A stretch of DNA of 64,000 bases from Pseudarthrobacter chlorophenolicus A6 (GTDB lineage Bacteria > Actinomycetota > Actinomycetes > Actinomycetales > Micrococcaceae), in assembly GCF_000022025.1 (NCBI RefSeq), contig NC_011886.1, forward strand, positions 4,325,953 through 4,389,952, read 5' to 3'. The position numbers and the translations under genes are program-made. The notes below the pieces were generated by a model. That model was not told the origin of the DNA and ran no database searches. It worked only from the letters and a program-made list of their open reading frames with translations. This document shows positions 17,167-24,358 of the stretch, one piece after another. The number at the start of each line of letters is the position of its first letter. Within the stretch, counting starts at the first letter, position 1.

Positions 17167-18272
17167 CAAAGACGATCGTTCCCTTGGTGGATTTGTCCCA
17201 TCAACAAATCCAAATTAACGATCTCATTCGCGAAGGCTTCAATCGTGTAATTGCCGAATCAAGCTTCATCATGGGACCTCAGGTGGGAGAGTTCGAGGAA
17301 GCCTGGGCCCGCTACTGCGGTGTTCCCTTCGCCATGGGTGTGGGCAACGGGACTGACGCTATCGAATTTGCGCTGCGGGCGGCAGGAGCCGGCCCCGGTA
17401 CAGAGGTTGTGCTTCCGGCCAACACGTTTGTGGCTACGGCAGGCGCAGTTCAAAGGTGTGGCGCCCGTGTGGTGCTCGCGGACTGCAATGATCATTTCCT
17501 GATCGACTCCGCCCAAGCCGCTGACAGGGTTACGGCAAAAACAAAGGCAGTCATTGGCGTCCATCTGTACGGACAGCCTGCAGCAGTTGAGGAACTGCGC
17601 AGCGCTGTCCCGCCGGACGTGGCGGTCGTAGAGGACATGGCACAGGCGCAGGGGGCGACGCGAAATGGCGTGCGTGCGGGTGCTTTGGGTGATGTGGCAG
17701 CGACCAGCTTTTACCCGGGCAAGAACCTTGGAGCTTATGGAGATGCTGGTGCCGTCATGAGCATCAGGCAGGAATTCGCCGAGCGGGTCAGGCGGCTCCG
17801 GAACCATGGCGGAATCAACCGCTATGAACACCTCGAGGTGGGCTTCAACTCGAGGCTGGATACGCTTCAGGCCGTAGTTCTCAATGCGAAGCTGGCACTC
17901 CTTGACCAATGGAATTCGCAGCGCGTCGAAGCCGCAATCCGCTACCAGCAGCTCCTTGACGACCTGGAGATGATGACGCTTCCCAAGGCTGCGATTGGTA
18001 ACGGCCACGTGTTTCACCTGTATGTGGTGCGGGTGCCAGACCGGGACAGGGTGGTAAGGGAACTTAATGCGGCCGGTATTGGAGCAGGAATTCATTATCC
18101 CAGCCCGGTGCATCTCCTGCCGGCGTACGCGCATTTGGGGCACCAAAAGGGAGACTTTCCAACTGCTGAGGAACAGTCCGCAGAAATCATGTCTCTTCCG
18201 TTGTTTCCGGGAATTACCGCCGGGCAACAGGAACAAGTGGCCGACTGCCTGCGCAGGGTGCTGGGCGCATGA
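17163..18272 (+). CDS. second DegT-type sugar aminotransferase (FdtB/QdtB-like)
   Basis: This 369-residue PLP enzyme carries VPLVDLSHQQ, GNGTDAIEFALRA, PANTFVATAGAV, VEDMAQAQGA (PLP-ring Asp) and the PLP lysine Lys187 in SFYPGKNLGAYGDAGA. That last signature is typical of 3-amino sugar aminotransferases (FdtB, QdtB, DesV). HYPSPVHLLPAY near the C-terminus is also typical. It is only distantly like the aminotransferase at 12569, so two different amino groups or positions are probably installed. The ATG at 17163 overlaps the flippase stop by 4 nt, and it overlaps the next gene by 4 nt. Confidence 0.9.
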   Translation: MTKTIVPLVDLSHQQIQINDLIREGFNRVIAESSFIMGPQVGEFEEAWARYCGVPFAMGVGNGTDAIEFALRAAGAGPGTEVVLPANTFVATAGAVQRCGARVVLADCNDHFLIDSAQAADRVTAKTKAVIGVHLYGQPAAVEELRSAVPPDVAVVEDMAQAQGATRNGVRAGALGDVAATSFYPGKNLGAYGDAGAVMSIRQEFAERVRRLRNHGGINRYEHLEVGFNSRLDTLQAVVLNAKLALLDQWNSQRVEAAIRYQQLLDDLEMMTLPKAAIGNGHVFHLYVVRVPDRDRVVRELNAAGIGAGIHYPSPVHLLPAYAHLGHQKGDFPTAEEQSAEIMSLPLFPGITAGQQEQVADCLRRVLGA

Positions 18273-19378
18273 CCACGCTTCAGGAGGCGCCTGAGCGGGT
18301 GTCTCAACGAATCAGGATCAAGCCGCAAAAAACCAGGACCTACAAACCGAAGGTGTCGGTTGTTATTGCCTGCTACAACTACGCCCGCTATCTTCCGGAC
18401 GCGGTGCAGAGTTGCATTTCCCAGCTGGACGTAGACGTGGAAATCATCATTGTCGACGATGCCTCCACCGACAACAGCCGCGCTGTCGCGGAATTGCTCC
18501 GCGAGCGGCATCCCAATGTCTCGTGCATCCACCGCCCGGATAATGGAGGGCCCGTGGAAGCGTTCAACGACGGCGCGCGCGTTGCTACCGGTGAATTCCT
18601 CGTGCGACTTGATGCCGACGACATGCTGACACCCGGTTCTCTGGGGCGCGCCACCTTGGTAGCTCAGGCTTTTCCGTCGGTGGGACTGGTCTACGGGCAC
18701 CCTCTCCATTTTTCGAAGCTGCAGCTTCCATCCCCTCGTGTACGGCCCACCGCATGGACCGTATGGCCGGGGAGGGAGTGGCTGACCGATCGTTGCCGTT
18801 CCGGCAAGAACGTCATCACTTCACCGGAAGTCCTGATGCGCCGCTCCCTGCTCGAAAGGTACGGCTATCTGTCACCTTTGGCGCACAGCCATGACATGGA
18901 GCTCTGGCTGAGGCTGTCCGCCTTCTCCGATGTGGCCTATATCCACGGCGCCGACCAGGCATGGCATCGCGAGCACGCCAAGAGCCTGTCAGCGACACAT
19001 GTCGACGATGTCGTCGATTTCCGTGAACGCGTTGCCGCCTTCAGGGTTCTTTTTGAAGGGCCCGCCGGCGCACACCCCGATTCCACCAACCTTTATGCCC
19101 TGGCGCGGAGATCGTTGGCAAAAGAAGCACTCTGGAAAACACGGCACGAACTCGCCCGCGGCATACAGTTTTCATCGCTGCGAACAACCTGGCTGGATCT
19201 GTCCGCGGCCATGGATCCTGCAATTATCAGCAGTCCTGAATGGAACCGACTCCACCTGCAGCCTGCTGAATGGTTCCTACCACCCCTGTTGAGACCACGA
19301 GCCGTCGCCTTGCGACTGCGGGGGCGAATCAAATCCGATTTGGCGTGGCATAGGTGGCACAGGACAGGGGTTTTTTAG
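18269..19378 (+). CDS. GT2-family glycosyltransferase
   Basis: This 369-residue protein has a GT-A fold: KVSVVIACYNYARYLPDAV (nucleotide binding), VEIIIVDDASTDNS and the metal-binding DADD in LVRLDADDMLTPGS. The C-terminal third is basic and less conserved. It probably adds a sugar from a nucleotide donor to the lipid-linked intermediate. There is a 4-nt overlap with the preceding aminotransferase. A 53-bp gap follows, the widest one since 10465, so a minor internal promoter is possible there. Confidence 0.85.
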   Translation: MTTLQEAPERVSQRIRIKPQKTRTYKPKVSVVIACYNYARYLPDAVQSCISQLDVDVEIIIVDDASTDNSRAVAELLRERHPNVSCIHRPDNGGPVEAFNDGARVATGEFLVRLDADDMLTPGSLGRATLVAQAFPSVGLVYGHPLHFSKLQLPSPRVRPTAWTVWPGREWLTDRCRSGKNVITSPEVLMRRSLLERYGYLSPLAHSHDMELWLRLSAFSDVAYIHGADQAWHREHAKSLSATHVDDVVDFRERVAAFRVLFEGPAGAHPDSTNLYALARRSLAKEALWKTRHELARGIQFSSLRTTWLDLSAAMDPAIISSPEWNRLHLQPAEWFLPPLLRPRAVALRLRGRIKSDLAWHRWHRTGVF

Positions 19379-19431
19379 ATGCGGACCCCGGCCAAGTTTC
19401 TCTCCCTAGTTTCAGACGAGGACGTGATCAA

Positions 19432-20673
19432 ATGACTGAAACCCGCGTTCGGGAATTAGTCGAAAGAATTCGCACCCACGGTGCCGGGGATATCGGCCGC
19501 AGAGCCGTGAGGCGGTTAAGCAACAACCTTGCCGTTGCCTTCGCCACCTCAGCCCTTGATTTCCCGCTTCTCACGCAGGATGTCGCTGACTCAACCAAAC
19601 TTTGCCTGGCGCCGCCCCCAGGGAGGAGAGCGTCGCAGGAAGCCCTGAACCTGGGGTGGCTCTGTACCCCACCAGGTCCGGGATCCGGCGGCCACACCAC
19701 TCTTTTCCGAATGGTGAAAGGGATGGAGGATCGGGGCCACAAGTGCACGCTCCTCCTGTACGATCGCCACGGCACCAACATGTCACGTGCAGTCGCAGTA
19801 GTCCGCGAGTATTGGCCTTGGCTGCACGCCGACATACGTGTAGTCCCAGCCTCTATCCAAGGATTTGATGGGTGTGTGGCGAGCTCCTGGGAAACAGCAC
19901 ATGTCCTTGCGCGCCGGAGCGCTGCAGCAGCGATCCATCGCTTCTATTTCATTCAGGATTACGAACCCTTCTTTTTTCCGAGGGGCAGCCTGTACAGCCT
20001 GGCAGAGGACAGTTATCGGCTTGGCTTCACGCACATAGCCTTGGGAAACATGGTGGCCGACGCGTTGTTTGAAAACGCGGGCGTCTCGTCTGCTGCAGTT
20101 CCCTTTGGATGCGACGGAGACACGTATGTCCTCGACAATTACGGCACGAGGAGCGGCGTGGTCTTCTACGCACGCGAAAGTGTGGACCGCAGAGGCACGT
20201 TGTTGGGTGAACTCGCAATGGAAGACTTTCATAGGAGGCACCCGGAGCAGCCCATCCACGTGTATGGCGATCCACTTCCGTCATGGCAGGTTCCGCACCA
20301 CCATCACGGGAAGCTGTCGCCGGTACAGTTGAACCGTCTATATAACCAATGTCTGGCAGGGCTGGCCCTTTCCTTCACCAATATTTCCTTGGTGGCGGAA
20401 GAAATGCTTTCCTGCGGGATGGCGCCGATAGTGAACGACCACCCCTTCGCGAGGAAAGATCTTGGTACCCCAGGTGTCCGGTGGGCACCGGCAACCCCTG
20501 GTGGTATAGCCGAAGCACTCTGCCGGGCCGTCGAAGACCCTCCCTCGCCCGGAGAAGCCGCGCACTCAGCGTCCTCAGCGCGGAAGTCATGGGAGCTAAC
20601 CAAGGCGAAAACTGCCGCCATTATCGAGGCGCAATCGTTCGGAGGGCTTCAACCGGGGGATGTCCACACATGA
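19432..20673 (+). CDS. WsaF-like glycosyltransferase
   Basis: This 413-residue protein resembles WsaF-type rhamnosyltransferases (GT-B). Key signs are WLCTPPGPGSGGHTTLFRMV (75-94) in the N-terminal domain and FIQDYEPFFFPRGS (173-186), a highly characteristic family segment. A donor-binding region follows: VVFYARESVDRRG and the C-terminal SFTNISLVAEEMLSCGMAPIVND. WsaF itself adds beta-1,2-linked rhamnose. No dTDP-rhamnose synthesis genes are in the window, so the donor here is unknown. The ATG at 19432 follows GAGGACG; upstream extension is not supported. It overlaps the polymerase start by 4 nt. Confidence 0.78.
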   Translation: MTETRVRELVERIRTHGAGDIGRRAVRRLSNNLAVAFATSALDFPLLTQDVADSTKLCLAPPPGRRASQEALNLGWLCTPPGPGSGGHTTLFRMVKGMEDRGHKCTLLLYDRHGTNMSRAVAVVREYWPWLHADIRVVPASIQGFDGCVASSWETAHVLARRSAAAAIHRFYFIQDYEPFFFPRGSLYSLAEDSYRLGFTHIALGNMVADALFENAGVSSAAVPFGCDGDTYVLDNYGTRSGVVFYARESVDRRGTLLGELAMEDFHRRHPEQPIHVYGDPLPSWQVPHHHHGKLSPVQLNRLYNQCLAGLALSFTNISLVAEEMLSCGMAPIVNDHPFARKDLGTPGVRWAPATPGGIAEALCRAVEDPPSPGEAAHSASSARKSWELTKAKTAAIIEAQSFGGLQPGDVHT

Positions 20674-22040
20674 CATGGAACATTGCCCGCACTTCGAAAG
20701 TGAATCCTCCGGCAGTCCTCTATCTTGTCCTTTTGGCGACGCTTGTTCTGCCCTCGTATATGGTTCTCCCGGCCTTCGGCGCAAGCGGAAGTGCAGGCCA
20801 GGTCCTGGCAGTAGGGACGTTCCTGCTATGGCTAGTAGCGTCAGGGTTAGGGCTGCATAACCCGATGCCTTTTGGTCATCCCGGCAGGGCAGCCATGCTC
20901 TTTTGGATCATTGCCAGCTGCGCCAGCTATGCAGCGATGTTTGCCGGTTTCAGCGGCGGCAACGACGCCGCCGGCAGAGCCGGAGCCGATCGGTGGCTCA
21001 TATTGCTGCTGGCAGGTGCCGGCGTGACTTTGCTGACCACCGAAACGGTCCGGTCAGTTGAATCTGTCAAATCTCTTGTGCGGTGGGTCATGGCCGGGGC
21101 TGCCTTCTGCTGCGTCGTCGCTTTGGCCCAATTTGCCCTGCGGATAAACCCCATGGAATGGGTGGCTTCCATGATGGTCGGATTTGAGGACAACGGCTCC
21201 GGCACCGCTTTCCAAGCTCGGGAGGCATTCATGCGTGTGGCCGGAACTACGATGCACCCGATCGAACTGGGTGTTGTCTGCTCCATGCTTTTGCCCTTGG
21301 CCATCTGGTGGAGTCTGTTCGATTCAGCAGCGCGAAAGTCAGCCCGTGTTCTGCTACCGATCCTGATCTTTGCCGGGAACGTCATCACCGTGTCCCGCAC
21401 GGGGCTAATTGGTTTAGCCATTGCAGCACTCATCCTCATCCCGTACCTGCCGGACCTGGCGAGGCGATGGGCCATGGTGGTGGTTCCTTTGGGAATCGTA
21501 AGTCTCTTCCTCTTGGTTCCCGGTATGGTTTCCACTCTCTTTTCTTCCGCTACAGCAGGTTCATCGGACTCTTCAATTACTTATAGGACTGATGACTACC
21601 CGCTGGCCTGGCAACTATTCTTCGATCGTCCATGGCTTGGTCTGGGACCGGGGTCCTGGCTGCCTATAGATGCAAAGGACATATTCGACAACCAGTATTT
21701 GCTGACAATAGCAACAATGGGAGGAATAGGACTTGCGGCACTCCTGGCCTATTTTCTGGCCCCACTCTTTGCCAGCCTCACTGCAGCGCACCATGCAAAG
21801 ACACCTGAGACGCGAGTGCTGGCAGGAGCGGTAGGTGCCGCCATGCTCGTGGCCGCTGTATCTGCGGGAACATTTGATGCCCTGTCATTCCAGACGTTCG
21901 CCCTACTTTGCCCCTTCTTCGTGGGGCTCAGCGGCGTGGTCTGGCTTTTGGTCAAAGATCAACTTTCATATCACACAATGGCGTCAGTACCGCCGCCAGA
22001 ACGTAGAAGAACTGGGGAAGGAACAAAATGGACCCGCTGA
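20670..22040 (+). CDS. O-antigen ligase/Wzy-type polymerase-like membrane protein
   Basis: This 456-residue protein has about 11 membrane segments and one large loop before the last segments. The Wzy_C (O-antigen ligase-like) domain shows GNVITVSRTGLIGLAIA (the SRTG motif) and RTDDYPLAWQLFFDRPWLGLGPGSW, where RPWLGLGPG is diagnostic. In a Gram-positive organism with a linked Wzx, it is best read as the polymerase of the repeat unit, acting outside the membrane. The ATG at 20670 overlaps the previous stop by 4 nt. It overlaps the Wzz-like gene by 13 nt. Confidence 0.82.
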   Translation: MTWNIARTSKVNPPAVLYLVLLATLVLPSYMVLPAFGASGSAGQVLAVGTFLLWLVASGLGLHNPMPFGHPGRAAMLFWIIASCASYAAMFAGFSGGNDAAGRAGADRWLILLLAGAGVTLLTTETVRSVESVKSLVRWVMAGAAFCCVVALAQFALRINPMEWVASMMVGFEDNGSGTAFQAREAFMRVAGTTMHPIELGVVCSMLLPLAIWWSLFDSAARKSARVLLPILIFAGNVITVSRTGLIGLAIAALILIPYLPDLARRWAMVVVPLGIVSLFLLVPGMVSTLFSSATAGSSDSSITYRTDDYPLAWQLFFDRPWLGLGPGSWLPIDAKDIFDNQYLLTIATMGGIGLAALLAYFLAPLFASLTAAHHAKTPETRVLAGAVGAAMLVAAVSAGTFDALSFQTFALLCPFFVGLSGVVWLLVKDQLSYHTMASVPPPERRRTGEGTKWTR

Positions 22041-22930
22041 CAGTCTTGACCACCCTTTGGCGGCACAAGTGGGTGGCCCTGCCCGTAGTACTGCTGACAA
22101 TCGGCGCCTGCGTCTATGTCTATCTCTTCGCACCCCGATCCTACGAGGCAACGGTGTCATACGCCCTGACGGCACCCGATGTCCCCTCAAATCTGGAACT
22201 TGAGAGGGACCCGGATCTTGCCAAATTGAATTCTGATAACCCGTACCTGCGCAGTAACGACAGTTCCCTCCTTGCACAGGTTGTTATCACCAAACTCTCC
22301 GATCCGGCATACGTCGATCAACTTAAAGAGGCGGGCTTGGCCACTGACTTCAAGATCGCACCTGTTTCAAGCATTGGTATGGGCTTGGTGACGGTAACAG
22401 CAACCGCGGATTCCGAGACCGAGGCCGTGGCCACAGCAAAGCTCGTTGGCGAGCAATTCACATCTACCCTCTACTCGGTACAGAAGGTCAATAAGGCTGA
22501 TGACCGCTATCTGTACTCGCCCATCCTGGTCCGCGGCCCCGGTCCGGCCAAAGAGCTTTTCTCAAGCCGCTTGAGGTCGTTGATCATGGTTGGAATTGCC
22601 GGAAGTGTATTGCTCTTTGGTGCCGTGTCGCTAGCGCGGGCCGGAACCGTACGGCGTGACGGAAAGCAGAACAGCGTCGCCCCCTTTCCGAAAGAGGCGC
22701 CTTATGTCCCTTCGGTGAATATTTCGATAGAGACCCCCGAAGATATCCCTGCGCCAGAGACAATCCCTGTACCAAGAAGGACCGGACGGCGCGCGAGCAC
22801 AACGGCACCGCCTGCCGTAACGGCCGATTTGGAATACAGGAATGTCAGTATGGCGACTGCTGCATCAGAACAGGATGAGAACGATACAAAGCATTTCGTG
22901 GCAGCCGGCGAAAAGGCCCGCGCCCGATAA
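22028..22930 (+). CDS. Wzz-like polysaccharide chain-length/export protein
   Basis: This 300-residue protein has a membrane segment at about 16-37, an extracytoplasmic domain, and a second membrane segment at about 182-202. That is the layout of Wzz/CapA-type co-polymerases. No tyrosine kinase domain is attached; the cytoplasmic tail (about 205-300) is Pro/Glu/Thr-rich and probably disordered. It likely sets chain length with the polymerase just upstream. The start at 22028 lies 13 nt inside the polymerase gene and follows GGGGAAGGAAC. Confidence 0.7.
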   Translation: MDPLTVLTTLWRHKWVALPVVLLTIGACVYVYLFAPRSYEATVSYALTAPDVPSNLELERDPDLAKLNSDNPYLRSNDSSLLAQVVITKLSDPAYVDQLKEAGLATDFKIAPVSSIGMGLVTVTATADSETEAVATAKLVGEQFTSTLYSVQKVNKADDRYLYSPILVRGPGPAKELFSSRLRSLIMVGIAGSVLLFGAVSLARAGTVRRDGKQNSVAPFPKEAPYVPSVNISIETPEDIPAPETIPVPRRTGRRASTTAPPAVTADLEYRNVSMATAASEQDENDTKHFVAAGEKARAR

Positions 22931-22950
22931 TCAAGCCTGGGAGAGAATAA

Positions 22951-24279
22951 ATGAAACCGCTAAAGCGGGCCGTTCTAGCCGCGTCACTTACCGCTGCAGC
23001 AATAGCCATCAATGCATGCCAAGGTTCAATTGCGATTCAGGAATTCGGGAAAATTGCTACTGAGCGCAATGAGCTAGCACCACAGCGATCTTTACGGACC
23101 GTTGATGGCGGATTAAATTATTACGGAAAGTTCAATAATCCCCTACCGGCGACACCGGACTACTTTCCTATAGGCATTTGGCTGGAAACCATCCTGAATC
23201 AGGACGATGTTAGAAACGACAGCGAAGCCGGGATCAATCTCTACGTTGATCTAGCCCCCAGTTCCGACCTCAGCCTTTTGGACGGCCTCCAGCCTTATGC
23301 GTTATCCAGCACTTCTGCCCCCGGAGATAACGGTGCCGTCCTGGCTGACGAAGCCGACATGTGGGCCGGTCCGGGCGAGGCTGCATGGACCGGAAACTGG
23401 CCAGGGCAAGGTCCCATCTGCGAACCAGAAAACATCCCGTGCGGCTATTCGCTACAAAAACAGCTCGCTGCCAGCGCTGGAAGCTCCAGGTTGATTTATG
23501 GCAACTACGGCAAAGGTGTCACGTTCTGGGAAACGGATGCCCAGGCTTCGCGCTTTATCAATGAGTACCAGAATGTCGTATCGGCAGACAATTACTGGTT
23601 CACGGACCCCAACATCTGCAGCCAAGGTGAGGGTGGGGCGTTAGTAGGCGGCGAACGTCCATTGACAGAATCCGAATGCCGCTTAGCCGCTAATTATGGT
23701 TGGACCGTGGATCGTGTGCGATCTTTGGTCAGCCCGCTGAGAAGCATACCTGTTTGGTCTTTCGTAGAGCTCGGTCAGCCCTTCGAAGCATCGAAAGAGG
23801 CAATAACGGGGGCACAGATCCGGGCGGCCGTGTGGAGCAGTATTATCCACGGAGCAATAGGGATAGTTTATTTCAACCACAGCTTTGGCGGAAATTGTCG
23901 CTCATTCCATCTACTCCGCGAACCATGTGCCGCGCAGATGAGATCTGATGTGACAACCTTGAACAACCAACTCGCGGAACTCGCACCCGTTCTCAATTCC
24001 TCATTCCTCGATGGCGCGCTCACTTACACCGGCCGAGTGCAAAGCGCAGTTAAAATCCATGGTGAGTCGCTCTACATTTTCGCCGGTTCCGCCCAAGTTG
24101 CATCCCAAAAGGCGCGGTTCGACATTCCTTGCCTGGCAAATGGTAGCGGGACCGTGGTGGTCCTCAATGAGGACCGCAGCATTGAGATGTCAAACGGCAG
24201 CTTCAGCGACACCTTTGAGAACGGGAATTCGGTCCACCTCTATCGAATCGACGGAGCTGCTACTCTGTGCGCGCCGTAG
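22951..24279 (+). CDS. predicted lipoprotein, possible glycoside-hydrolase-like TIM barrel
   Basis: This 442-residue exported protein has a signal peptide ending in a lipobox-like AINAC (Cys22). I do not recognise the family firmly. YFPIGIWLETILN, a strand with VLADEADMW, DNYWFTDPNIC, IPVWSFVEL and AAVWSSIIHGAIGIVYFNHSFGG appear in the order expected for a glycosidase barrel. The C-terminal 110 residues look like a beta-sandwich. It is the last gene of the operon, 20 bp after the Wzz-like gene, so cleavage or trimming of the polymer is an attractive role (inference). GC is clearly lower than in neighbouring genes, hinting at separate acquisition. GGGAGAG precedes the ATG. Confidence 0.55.
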   Translation: MKPLKRAVLAASLTAAAIAINACQGSIAIQEFGKIATERNELAPQRSLRTVDGGLNYYGKFNNPLPATPDYFPIGIWLETILNQDDVRNDSEAGINLYVDLAPSSDLSLLDGLQPYALSSTSAPGDNGAVLADEADMWAGPGEAAWTGNWPGQGPICEPENIPCGYSLQKQLAASAGSSRLIYGNYGKGVTFWETDAQASRFINEYQNVVSADNYWFTDPNICSQGEGGALVGGERPLTESECRLAANYGWTVDRVRSLVSPLRSIPVWSFVELGQPFEASKEAITGAQIRAAVWSSIIHGAIGIVYFNHSFGGNCRSFHLLREPCAAQMRSDVTTLNNQLAELAPVLNSSFLDGALTYTGRVQSAVKIHGESLYIFAGSAQVASQKARFDIPCLANGSGTVVVLNEDRSIEMSNGSFSDTFENGNSVHLYRIDGAATLCAP

Positions 24280-24303
24280 CGGAGTGCCGCTGAGGCTGGC
24301 GAG

Positions 24304-24336
24304 GATCCGCCCCCGGTCCCACATTGAGGGCGGATC
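24304..24336. terminator. bidirectional terminator between the exopolysaccharide operon and the fused glycosyltransferase
   Basis: GATCCGCCC / GGGCGGATC is a perfect 9-bp stem with a 15-nt loop, inside the 79-bp gap between two convergent genes. Confidence 0.6.
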
Positions 24337-24358
24337 GCGGCACGGCTACCCCGTTCTT

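Noticed and set aside
8820..24279. Mobile island boundaries around the polymer operon
   Set aside because: Lower GC in the second half hints at transfer, but no integrase, insertion sequence, tRNA target or flanking direct repeat was seen.
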